Shown here: in pieces, positions 1 through 12,800 of the stretch
How positions within the stretch are numbered: the stretch's first letter is position 1
How the letters are laid out: each line of letters begins with the position of its first letter
Notes under the pieces: model-generated
The model's input: the letters and a program-made list of their open reading frames with translations, nothing else
What the model was told of the DNA's origin: nothing
The model's database searches: none
Assembly: GCA_963971305.1 (NCBI GenBank)
Contig: OZ020306.1
Span: 71,025,022-71,089,021 of the forward strand
Length of the DNA: 64,000 bases
Reading direction: 5' to 3'
Source: Arcuatula senhousia
Lineage: Eukaryota > Mollusca > Bivalvia > Mytilida > Mytilidae
Translations under genes and position numbers: made by a program

Positions 1-205
1 GAGGAGATGTACCAACAAACTTTATGGTGTAAGGGGAGATAACTCCGTAACTATAAATAGTTTCGCTTAACGGACTAAATTTGAAATTTGTTTTTCATGA
101 CCGATATACTACCTTAAGTATTGAAATGATATGTCGCGAAACAAAAAAGTAGAATTTGTGGCGGATGAATAATAATAATAATAATAATCAGAAGAATTGC
201 TAGAA

Positions 206-234
206 GGTCTTTACGACCGTAGTCGTGAAAGACC
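206..234. other. Satellite hairpin with bulged G (one per monomer; first copy given)
   Basis: GGTCTTTACGAC and GTCGTGAAAGACC face each other across CGTA, forming a 12 bp stem with one unpaired G. The element recurs in every monomer. In B-type monomers the outermost pair is lost because the left arm starts CAGTC instead of GGTC. Confidence 0.8.
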
Positions 235-445
235 TTAATAAGGACCGGTCGACATTTTTTCATCTGATTTTGACTAAAAATGATTAAAAGTAGTACAATT
301 AACATGTTTTGACCACTTTTAGTGAAAAAATGTCAAATTTCACATTTTTGGGTAAAAGGGGGGATAAATTTTCATTTTTTTCATTTTTTATATCTGAGAC
401 CCTTAAATAGTAAAAAAGTGTTGGAAAAGTGTCATTAAGTTGATT

Positions 446-471
446 TGACCTTGAAAAGTCAGTCAAGGTCA
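446..471. other. Perfect inverted repeat TGACCTTGA/TCAAGGTCA in each monomer
   Basis: TGACCTTGA (446-454) is followed after 8 nt by its exact reverse complement TCAAGGTCA (463-471). It recurs in all complete monomers. TCAAGGTCA matches the extended half-site known to bind monomeric nuclear receptors of the ERR and NR5A types. The match is direct, but any binding is inference. Other dyads in the monomer are ACACCGGTGT and TGTCGCGACA. Confidence 0.75.
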
Positions 472-3400
472 TACGGTTACTCCGTACCTAACACCGGTGT
501 AAATTTCTTAAAAATCCATTCGCGTCAAATAATTTAGCAATTTTTTGTCATTTTTTGGTTTTAATAGGTAGATTAGACATTGGACAACTGTTTAGCACTA
601 AAAAAACCTGACTCAAATATGGAAAAGTATGTGAAAAATAGATCATAATATGTAGTTAACCTTGAAATTGCATTTTGAGCAATTTATTATGTCGCGACAC
701 TTTTCGACTCTTAAAATCATTAACAGGAAGTGGTTTAACATTTATGAAATGGTTCCATAAAGCACCTTTATGAGTCCCTCATCACTTTGCATGCCTTACT
801 TTTTCTATTTGTATTGTAGTTTAGGAGGAGATGTGCCAACAAACTTTATGGTGTAAGGGGAGATAACTCCGTAACTATAAATAGTTTCGCTTAACGGACT
901 AAATTTGAAATTTGTTTTTCATGACCGATATACTACCTTAAGTATTGAAATGATATGTCGCGAAACAAAAAAGTAGAATTTGTGGCGGATGAAGAATAAT
1001 AATAATCAGAAGAATTGCTAGAACCAGTCTTTACGACCGTAGTCGTGAAAGACCTTAATAAGGACCGGTCGACATTTTTTCATCTGATTTTGACTAAAAA
1101 TGATTAAAAGTAGTACAATTAACATGTTTTGACCACTTTTAGTGAAAAAATGTCAAATTTCACATTTTTGGGTAAAAGGGGGGATAAATTTTCATTTTTT
1201 TCATTTTTTATATCTGAGACCCTTAAATAGTAAAAAAGTGTTGGAAAAGTGTCATTAAGTTGATTTGACCTTGAAAAGTCAGTCAAGGTCATACGGTTAC
1301 TCCGTACCTAACACCGGTGTAAATTTCTTAAAAATCCATTCGCGTCAAATAATTTAGCAATTTTTTGTCATTTTTTGGTTTTAATAGGTAGATTAGACAT
1401 TGGACAACTGTTTAGCACTAAAAAAACCTGACTAAAATATGGAAAAGTATGTGAAAAATAGATCATAATATGTAGTTAACCTTGAAATTGCATTTTGAGC
1501 AATTTATTATGTCGCGACACTTTTCGACTCTTAAAATCATTAACAGGAAGTGGTTTAACATTTATGAAATGGTTCCATAAAGCACCTTTATGAGTCCCTC
1601 ATCACTTTGCATGCCTTACTTTTTCTATTTGTATTGTAGTTTAGGAGGAGATGTGCCAACAAACTTTATGGTGTAAGGGGAGATAACTCCGTAACTATAA
1701 ATAGTTTCGCTTAACGGACTAAATTTGAAATTTGTTTTTCATGACCGATATACTACCTTAAGTATTGAAATGATATGTCGCGAAACAAAAAAGTAGAATT
1801 TGTGGCGGATGAAGAATAATAATAATCAGAAGAATTGCTAGAACCAGTCTTTACGACCGTAGTCGTGAAAGACCTTAATAAGGACCGGTCGACATTTTTT
1901 CATCTGATTTTGACTAAAAATGATTAAAAGTAGTACAATTAACATGTTTTGACCACTTTTAGTGAAAAAATGTCAAATTTCACATTTTTGGGTAAAAGGG
2001 GGGATAAATTTTCATTTTTTTCATTTTTTATATCTGAGACCCTTAAATAGTAAAAAAGTGTTGGAAAAGTGTCATTAAGTTGATTTGACCTTGAAAAGTC
2101 AGTCAAGGTCATACGGTTACTCCGTACCTAACACCGGTGTAAATTTCTTAAAAATCCATTCGCGTCAAATAATTTAGCAATTTTTTGTCATTTTTTGGTT
2201 TTAATAGGTAGATTAGACATTGGACAACTGTTTAGCACTAAAAAAACCTGACTAAAATATGGAAAAGTATGTGAAAAATAGATCATAATATGTAGTTAAC
2301 CTTGAAATTGCATTTTGAGCAATTTATTATGTCGCGACACTTTTCGACTCTTAAAATCATTAACAGGAAGTGGTTTAACATTTATGAAATGGTTCCATAA
2401 AGCACCTTTATGAGTCCCTCATCACTTTGCATGCCTTACTTTTTCTATTTGTATTGTAGTTTAGGAGGAGATGTGCCAACAAACTTTATGGTGTAAGGGG
2501 AGATAACTCCGTAACTATAAATAGTTTCGCTTAACGGACTAAATTTGAAATTTGTTTTTCATGACCGATATACTACCTTAAGTATCGAAATGATATGTCG
2601 CGAAACAAAAAAGTAGAATTTGTGGCGGATGAAGAATAATAATAATCAGAAGAATTGCTAGAAGGTCTTTACGACCGTAGTCGTGAAAGACCTTAATAAG
2701 GACCGGTCGACATTTTTTCATCTGATTTTGACTAAAAATGATTAAAAGTAGTACAATTAACATGTTTTGACCACTTTTAGTGAAAAAATGTCAAATTTCA
2801 CATTTTTGGGTAAAAGGGGGGATAAATTTTCATTTTTTTCATTTTTTATATCTGAGACCCTTAAATAGTAAAAAAGTGTTGGAAAAGTGTCATTAAGTTG
2901 ATTTGACCTTGAAAAGTCAGTCAAGGTCATACGGTTACTCCGTACCTAACACCGGTGTAAATTTCTTAAAAATCCATTCGCGTCAAATAATTTAGCAATT
3001 TTTTGTCATTTTTTGGTTTAAATAGGTAGATTAGACATTGGACAACTGTTTAGCACTAAAAAAACCTGACTCAAATATGGAAAAGTATGTGAAAAATAGA
3101 TCATAATCTGTAGTTAACCTTGAAATTGCATTTTGAGCAATTTATTATGTCGCGACACTTTTCGACTCTTAAAATCATTAACAGGAAGTGGTTTAACATT
3201 TATGAAATGGTTCCATAAAGCACCTTTATTAGTCCCTCATCACTTTGCATGCCTTACTTTTTCTATTTGTATTGTAGTTTAGGAGGAGATGTACCAACAA
3301 ACTTTATGGTGTAAGGGGAGATAACTCCGTAACTATAAATAGTTTCGCTTAACGGACTAAATTTGAAATTTGTTTTTCATGACCGATATACTACCTTAAG

Positions 3401-6400
3401 TATTGAAATGATATGTCGCGAAACAAAAAAGTAGAATTTGTGGCGGATGAATAATAATAATAATAATAATCAGAAGAATTGCTAGAAGGTCTTTACGACC
3501 GTAGTCGTGAAAGACCTTAATAAGGACCGGTCGACATTTTTTCATCTGATTTTGACTAAAAATGATTAAAAGTAGTACAATTAACATGTTTTGACCACTT
3601 TTAGTGAAAAAATGTCAAATTTCACATTTTTGGGTAAAAGGGGGGATAAATTTTCATTTTTTTCATTTTTTATATCTGAGACCCTTAAATAGTTAAAAAG
3701 TGTTGGAAAAGTGTCATTAAGTTGATTTGACCTTGAAAAGTCAGTCAAGGTCATACGGTTACTCCGTACCTAACACCGGTGTAAATTTCTTAAAAATCCA
3801 TTCGCGTCAAATAATTTAGCAATTTTTTGTCATTTTTTGGTTTAAATAGGTAGATTAGACATTGGACAACTGTTTAGCACTAAAAAAACCTGACTCAAAT
3901 ATGGAAAAGTATGTGAAAAATAGATCATAATCTGTAGTTAACCTTGAAATTGCATTTTGAGCAATTTATTATGTCGCGACACTTTTCGACTCTTAAAATC
4001 ATTAACAGGAAGTGGTTTAACATTTATGAAATGGTTCCATAAAGCACCTTTATTAGTCCCTCATCACTTTGCATGCCTTACTTTTTCTATTTGTATTGTA
4101 GTTTAGGAGGAGATGTACCAACAAACTTTATGGTGTAAGGGGAGATAACTCCGTAACTATAAATAGTTTCGCTTAACGGACTAAATTTGAAATTTGTTTT
4201 TCATGACCGATATACTACCTTAAGTATTGAAATGATATGTCGCGAAACAAAAAAGTAGAATTTGTGGCGGATGAATAATAATAATAATAATAATCAGAAG
4301 AATTGCTAGAAGGTCTTTACGACCGTAGTCGTGAAAGACCTTAATAAGGACCGGTCGACATTTTTTCATCTGATTTTGACTAAAAATGATTAAAAGTAGT
4401 ACAATTAACATGTTTTGACCACTTTTAGTGAAAAAATGTCAAATTTCACATTTTTGGGTAAAAGGGGGGATAAATTTTCATTTTTTTCATTTTTTATATC
4501 TGAGACCCTTAAATAGTAAAAAAGTGTTGGAAAAGTGTCATTAAGTTGATTTGACCTTGAAAAGTCAGTCAAGGTCATACGGTTACTCCGTACCTAACAC
4601 CGGTGTAAATTTCTTAAAAATCCATTCGCGTCAAATAATTTAGCAATTTTTTGTCATTTTTTGGTTTTAATAGGTAGATTAGACATTGGACAACTGTTTA
4701 GCACTAAAAAAACCTGACTCAAATATGGAAAAGTATGTGAAAAATAGATCATAATATGTAGTTAACCTTGAAATTGCATTTTGAGCAATTTATTATGTCG
4801 CGACACTTTTCGACTCTTAAAATCATTAACAGGAAGTGGTTTAACATTTATGAAATGGTTCCATAAAGCACCTTTATGAGTCCCTCATCACTTTGCATGC
4901 CTTACTTTTTCTATTTGTATTGTAGTTTAGGAGGAGATGTGCCAACAAACTTTATGGTGTAAGGGGAGATAACTCCGTAACTATAAATAGTTTCGCTTAA
5001 CGGACTAAATTTGAAATTTGTTTTTCATGACCGATATACTACCTTAAGTATTGAAATGATATGTCGCGAAACAAAAAAGTAGAATTTGTGGCGGATGAAG
5101 AATAATAATAATCAGAAGAATTGCTAGAACCAGTCTTTACGACCGTAGTCGTGAAAGACCTTAATAAGGACCGGTCGACATTTTTTCATCTGATTTTGAC
5201 TAAAAATGATTAAAAGTAGTACAATTAACATGTTTTGACCACTTTTAGTGAAAAAATGTCAAATTTCACATTTTTGGGTAAAAGGGGGGATAAATTTTCA
5301 TTTTTTTCATTTTTTATATCTGAGACCCTTAAATAGTAAAAAAGTGTTGGAAAAGTGTCATTAAGTTGATTTGACCTTGAAAAGTCAGTCAAGGTCATAC
5401 GGTTACTCCGTACCTAACACCGGTGTAAATTTCTTAAAAATCCATTCGCGTCAAATAATTTAGCAATTTTTTGTCATTTTTTGGTTTTAATAGGTAGATT
5501 AGACATTGGACAACTGTTTAGCACTAAAAAAACCTGACTAAAATATGGAAAAGTATGTGAAAAATAGATCATAATATGTAGTTAACCTTGAAATTGCATT
5601 TTGAGCAATTTATTATGTCGCGACACTTTTCGACTCTTAAAATCATTAACAGGAAGTGGTTTAACATTTATGAAATGGTTCCATAAAGCACCTTTATGAG
5701 TCCCTCATCACTTTGCATGCCTTACTTTTTCTATTTGTATTGTAGTTTAGGAGGAGATGTGCCAACAAACTTTATGGTGTAAGGGGAGATAACTCCGTAA
5801 CTATAAATAGTTTCGCTTAACGGACTAAATTTGAAATTTGTTTTTCATGACCGATATACTACCTTAAGTATCGAAATGATATGTCGCGAAACAAAAAAGT
5901 AGAATTTGTGGCGGATGAAGAATAATAATAATCAGAAGAATTGCTAGAAGGTCTTTACGACCGTAGTCGTGAAAGACCTTAATAAGGACCGGTCGACATT
6001 TTTTCATCTGATTTTGACTAAAAATGATTAAAAGTAGTACAATTAACATGTTTTGACCACTTTTAGTGAAAAAATGTCAAATTTCACATTTTTGGGTAAA
6101 AGGGGGGATAAATTTTCATTTTTTTCATTTTTTATATCTGAGACCCTTAAATAGTAAAAAAGTGTTGGAAAAGTGTCATTAAGTTGATTTGACCTTGAAA
6201 AGTCAGTCAAGGTCATACGGTTACTCCGTACCTAACACCGGTGTAAATTTCTTAAAAATCCATTCGCGTCAAATAATTTAGCAATTTTTTGTCATTTTTT
6301 GGTTTAAATAGGTAGATTAGACATTGGACAACTGTTTAGCACTAAAAAAACCTGACTCAAATATGGAAAAGTATGTGAAAAATAGATCATAATCTGTAGT

Positions 6401-9400
6401 TAACCTTGAAATTGCATTTTGAGCAATTTATTATGTCGCGACACTTTTCGACTCTTAAAATCATTAACAGGAAGTGGTTTAACATTTATGAAATGGTTCC
6501 ATAAAGCACCTTTATTAGTCCCTCATCACTTTGCATGCCTTACTTTTTCTATTTGTATTGTAGTTTAGGAGGAGATGTACCAACAAACTTTATGGTGTAA
6601 GGGGAGATAACTCCGTAACTATAAATAGTTTCGCTTAACGGACTAAATTTGAAATTTGTTTTTCATGACCGATATACTACCTTAAGTATTGAAATGATAT
6701 GTCGCGAAACAAAAAAGTAGAATTTGTGGCGGATGAATAATAATAATAATAATAATCAGAAGAATTGCTAGAAGGTCTTTACGACCGTAGTCGTGAAAGA
6801 CCTTAATAAGGACCGGTCGACATTTTTTCATCTGATTTTGACTAAAAATGATTAAAAGTAGTACAATTAACATGTTTTGACCACTTTTAGTGAAAAAATG
6901 TCAAATTTCACATTTTTGGGTAAAAGGGGGGATAAATTTTCATTTTTTTCATTTTTTATATCTGAGACCCTTAAATAGTAAAAAAGTGTTGGAAAAATGT
7001 CATTAAGTTGATTTGACCTTGAAAAGTCAGTCAAGGTCATACGGTTACTCCGTACCTAACACCGGTGTAAATTTCTTAAAAATCCATTCGCGTCAAATAA
7101 TTTAGCAATTTTTTGTCATTTTTTGGTTTTAATAGGTAGATTAGACATTGGACAACTGTTTAGCACTAAAAAAACCTGACTCAAATATGGAAAAGTATGT
7201 GAAAAATAGATCATAATATGTAGTTAACCTTGAAATTGCATTTTGAGCAATTTATTATGTCGCGACACTTTTCGACTCTTAAAATCATTAACAGGAAGTG
7301 GTTTAACATTTATGAAATGGTTCCATAAAGCACCTTTATGAGTCCCTCATCACTTTGCATGCCTTACTTTTTCTATTTGTATTGTAGTTTAGGAGGAGAT
7401 GTGCCAACAAACTTTATGGTGTAAGGGGAGATAACTCCGTAACTATAAATAGTTTCGCTTAACGGACTAAATTTGAAATTTGTTTTTCATGACCGATATA
7501 CTACCTTAAGTATCGAAATGATATGTCGCGAAACAAAAAAGTAGAATTTGTGGCGGATGAAGAATAATAATAATCAGAAGAATTGCTAGAACCAGTCTTT
7601 ACGACCGTAGTCGTGAAAGACCTTAATAAGGACCGGTCGACATTTTTTCATCTGATTTTGACTAAAAATGATTAAAAGTAGTACAATTAACATGTTTTGA
7701 CCACTTTTAGTGAAAAAATGTCAAATTTCACATTTTTGGGTAAAAGGGGGGATAAATTTTCATTTTTTTCATTTTTTATATCTGAGACCCTTAAATAGTA
7801 AAAAAGTGTTGGAAAAGTGTCATTAAGTTGATTTGACCTTGAAAAGTCAGTCAAGGTCATACGGTTACTCCGTACCTAACACCGGTGTAAATTTCTTAAA
7901 AATCCATTCGCGTCAAATAATTTAGCAATTTTTTGTCATTTTTTGGTTTTAATAGGTAGATTAGACATTGGACAACTGTTTAGCACTAAAAAAACCTGAC
8001 TAAAATATGGAAAAGTATGTGAAAAATAGATCATAATATGTAGTTAACCTTGAAATTGCATTTTGAGCAATTTATTATGTCGCGACACTTTTCGACTCTT
8101 AAAATCATTAACAGGAAGTGGTTTAACATTTATGAAATGGTTCCATAAAGCACCTTTATGAGTCCCTCATCACTTTGCATGCCTTACTTTTTCTATTTGT
8201 ATTGTAGTTTAGGAGGAGATGTGCCAACAAACTTTATGGTGTAAGGGGAGATAACTCCGTAACTATAAATAGTTTCGCTTAACGGACTAAATTTGAAATT
8301 TGTTTTTCATGACCGATATACTACCTTAAGTATCGAAATGATATGTCGCGAAACAAAAAAGTAGAATTTGTGGCGGATGAAGAATAATAATAATCAGAAG
8401 AATTGCTAGAAGGTCTTTACGACCGTAGTCGTGAAAGACCTTAATAAGGACCGGTCGACATTTTTTCATCTGATTTTGACTAAAAATGATTAAAAGTAGT
8501 ACAATTAACATGTTTTGACCACTTTTAGTGAAAAAATGTCAAATTTCACATTTTTGGGTAAAAGGGGGGATAAATTTTCATTTTTTTCATTTTTTATATC
8601 TGAGACCCTTAAATAGTAAAAAAGTGTTGGAAAAGTGTCATTAAGTTGATTTGACCTTGAAAAGTCAGTCAAGGTCATACGGTTACTCCGTACCTAACAC
8701 CGGTGTAAATTTCTTAAAAATCCATTCGCGTCAAATAATTTAGCAATTTTTTGTCATTTTTTGGTTTAAATAGGTAGATTAGACATTGGACAACTGTTTA
8801 GCACTAAAAAAACCTGACTCAAATATGGAAAAGTATGTGAAAAATAGATCATAATCTGTAGTTAACCTTGAAATTGCATTTTGAGCAATTTATTATGTCG
8901 CGACACTTTTCGACTCTTAAAATCATTAACAGGAAGTGGTTTAACATTTATGAAATGGTTCCATAAAGCACCTTTATTAGTCCCTCATCACTTTGCATGC
9001 CTTACTTTTTCTATTTGTATTGTAGTTTAGGAGGAGATGTACCAACAAACTTTATGGTGTAAGGGGAGATAACTCCGTAACTATAAATAGTTTCGCTTAA
9101 CGGACTAAATTTGAAATTTGTTTTTCATGACCGATATACTACCTTAAGTATTGAAATGATATGTCGCGAAACAAAAAAGTAGAATTTGTGGCGGATGAAT
9201 AATAATAATAATAATAATCAGAAGAATTGCTAGAAGGTCTTTACGACCGTAGTCGTGAAAGACCTTAATAAGGACCGGTCGACATTTTTTCATCTGATTT
9301 TGACTAAAAATGATTAAAAGTAGTACAATTAACATGTTTTGACCACTTTTAGTGAAAAAATGTCAAATTTCACATTTTTGGGTAAAAGGGGGGATAAATT

Positions 9401-9854
9401 TTCATTTTTTTCATTTTTTATATCTGAGACCCTTAAATAGTAAAAAAGTGTTGGAAAAGTGTCATTAAGTTGATTTGACCTTGAAAAGTCAGTCAAGGTC
9501 ATACGGTTACTCCGTACCTAACACCGGTGTAAATTTCTTAAAAATCCATTCGCGTCAAATAATTTAGCAATTTTTTGTCATTTTTTGGTTTTAATAGGTA
9601 GATTAGACATTGGACAACTGTTTAGCACTAAAAAAACCTGACTCAAATATGGAAAAGTATGTGAAAAATAGATCATAATATGTAGTTAACCTTGAAATTG
9701 CATTTTGAGCAATTTATTATGTCGCGACACTTTTCGACTCTTAAAATCATTAACAGGAAGTGGTTTAACATTTATGAAATGGTTCCATAAAGCACCTTTA
9801 TGAGTCCCTCATCACTTTGCATGCCTTACTTTTTCTATTTGTATTGTAGTTTAG

Positions 9855-12800
9855 GAGGAGATGTGCCAACAAACTTTATGGTGTAAGGGGAGATAACTCC
9901 GTAACTATAAATAGTTTCGCTTAACGGACTAAATTTGAAATTTGTTTTTCATGACCGATATACTACCTTAAGTATCGAAATGATATGTCGCGAAACAAAA
10001 AAGTAGAATTTGTGGCGGATGAAGAATAATAATAATCAGAAGAATTGCTAGAAGGTCTTTACGACCGTAGTCGTGAAAGACCTTAATAAGGACCGGTCGA
10101 CATTTTTTCATCTGATTTTGACTAAAAATGATTAAAAGTAGTACAATTAACATGTTTTGACCACTTTTAGTGAAAAAATGTCAAATTTCACATTTTTGGG
10201 TAAAAGGGGGGATAAATTTTCATTTTTTTCATTTTTTATATCTGAGACCCTTAAATAGTAAAAAAGTGTTGGAAAAGTGTCATTAAGTTGATTTGACCTT
10301 GAAAAGTCAGTCAAGGTCATACGGTTACTCCGTACCTAACACCGGTGTAAATTTCTTAAAAATCCATTCGCGTCAAATAATTTAGCAATTTTTTGTCATT
10401 TTTTGGTTTTAATAGGTAGATTAGACATTGGACAACTGTTTAGCACTAAAAAAACCTGACTAAAATATGGAAAAGTATGTGAAAAATAGATCATAATATG
10501 TAGTTAACCTTGAAATTGCATTTTGAGCAATTTATTATGTCGCGACACTTTTCGACTCTTAAAATCATTAACAGGAAGTGGTTTAACATTTATGAAATGG
10601 TTCCATAAAGCACCTTTATGAGTCCCTCATCACTTTGCATGCCTTACTTTTTCTATTTGTATTGTAGTTTAGGAGGAGATGTGCCAACAAACTTTATGGT
10701 GTAAGGGGAGATAACTCCGTAACTATAAATAGTTTCGCTTAACGGACTAAATTTGAAATTTGTTTTTCATGACCGATATACTACCTTAAGTATCGAAATG
10801 ATATGTCGCGAAACAAAAAAGTAGAATTTGTGGCGGATGAAGAATAATAATAATCAGAAGAATTGCTAGAAGGTCTTTACGACCGTAGTCGTGAAAGACC
10901 TTAATAAGGACCGGTCGACATTTTTTCATCTGATTTTGACTAAAAATGATTAAAAGTAGTACAATTAACATGTTTTGACCACTTTTAGTGAAAAAATGTC
11001 AAATTTCACATTTTTGGGTAAAAGGGGGGATAAATTTTCATTTTTTTCATTTTTTATATCTGAGACCCTTAAATAGTAAAAAAGTGTTGGAAAAGTGTCA
11101 TTAAGTTGATTTGACCTTGAAAAGTCAGTCAAGGTCATACGGTTACTCCGTACCTAACACCGGTGTAAATTTCTTAAAAATCCATTCGCGTCAAATAATT
11201 TAGCAATTTTTTGTCATTTTTTGGTTTTAATAGGTAGATTAGACATTGGACAACTGTTTAGCACTAAAAAAACCTGACTCAAATATGGAAAAGTATGTGA
11301 AAAATAGATCATAATATGTAGTTAACCTTGAAATTGCATTTTGAGCAATTTATTATGTCGCGACACTTTTCGACTCTTAAAATCATTAACAGGAAGTGGT
11401 TTAACATTTATGAAATGGTTCCATAAAGCACCTTTATGAGTCCCTCATCACTTTGCATGCCTTACTTTTTCTATTTGTATTGTAGTTTAGGAGGAGATGT
11501 GCCAACAAACTTTATGGTGTAAGGGGAGATAACTCCGTAACTATAAATAGTTTCGCTTAACGGACTAAATTTGAAATTTGTTTTTCATGACCGATATACT
11601 ACCTTAAGTATCGAAATGATATGTCGCGAAACAAAAAAGTAGAATTTGTGGCGGATGAAGAATAATAATAATCAGAAGAATTGCTAGAAGGTCTTTACGA
11701 CCGTAGTCGTGAAAGACCTTAATAAGGACCGGTCGACATTTTTTCATCTGATTTTGACTAAAAATGATTAAAAGTAGTACAATTAACATGTTTTGACCAC
11801 TTTTAGTGAAAAAATGTCAAATTTCACATTTTTGGGTAAAAGGGGGGATAAATTTTCATTTTTTTCATTTATTATATCTGAGACCCTTAAATAGTAAAAA
11901 AGTGTTGGAAAAGTGTCATTAAGTTGATTTGACCTTGAAAAGTCAGTCAAGGTCATACGGTTACTCCGTACCTAACACCGGTGTAAATTTCTTAAAAATC
12001 CATTCGCGTCAAATAATTTAGCAATTTTTTGTCATTTTTTGGTTTTAATAGGTAGATTAGACATTGGACAACTGTTTAGCACTAAAAAAACCTGACTCAA
12101 ATATGGAAAAGTATGTGAAAAATAGATCATAATATGTAGTTAACCTTGAAATTGCATTTTGAGCAATTTATTATGTCGCGACACTTTTCGACTCTTAAAA
12201 TCATTAACAGGAAGTGGTTTAACATTTATGAAATGGTTCCATAAAGCACCTTTATGAGTCCCTCATCACTTTGCATGCCTTACTTTTTCTATTTGTATTG
12301 TAGTTTAGGAGGAGATGTGCCAACAAACTTTATGGTGTAAGGGGAGATAACTCCGTAACTATAAATAGTTTCGCTTAACGGACTAAATTTGAAATTTGTT
12401 TTTCATGACCGATATACTACCTTAAGTATCGAAATGATATGTCGCGAAACAAAAAAGTAGAATTTGTGGCGGATGAAGAATAATAATAATCAGAAGAATT
12501 GCTAGAAGGTCTTTACGACCGTAGTCGTGAAAGACCTTAATAAGGACCGGTCGACATTTTTTCATCTGATTTTGACTAAAAATGATTAAAAGTAGTACAA
12601 TTAACATGTTTTGACCACTTTTAGTGAAAAAATGTCAAATTTCACATTTTTGGGTAAAAGGGGGGATAAATTTTCATTTTTTTCATTTTTTATATCTGAG
12701 ACCCTTAAATAGTAAAAAAGTGTTGGAAAAGTGTCATTAAGTTGATTTGACCTTGAAAAGTCAGTCAAGGTCATACGGTTACTCCGTACCTAACACCGGT

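Larger units (their letters stand above)
1..9854. repeat. Left half of satellite: A-B-C' trimeric higher-order repeat
   Basis: Reading the diagnostic sites, units 1-12 run A, B, B, C', A', A, B, C', A, B, C', A. C' denotes 818 bp copies that also carry the GGTTTAAATAGG, ATAATCTG and TTTATTAGTCC variants. Units 6-8 (4,107-6,568) and 9-11 (6,569-9,030) are two successive 2,462 bp A-B-C' trimers. Unit 5 looks like an A/C' chimera, with A-type 5' sites and C'-type 3' sites. This suggests recombination between monomers. Confidence 0.85.

Noticed and set aside
50..100. Possible CENP-B box in the satellite (TTTCGCTTAACGGAC)
   Set aside because: The TTCG half is present but the required CGGG core at the right spacing is not.
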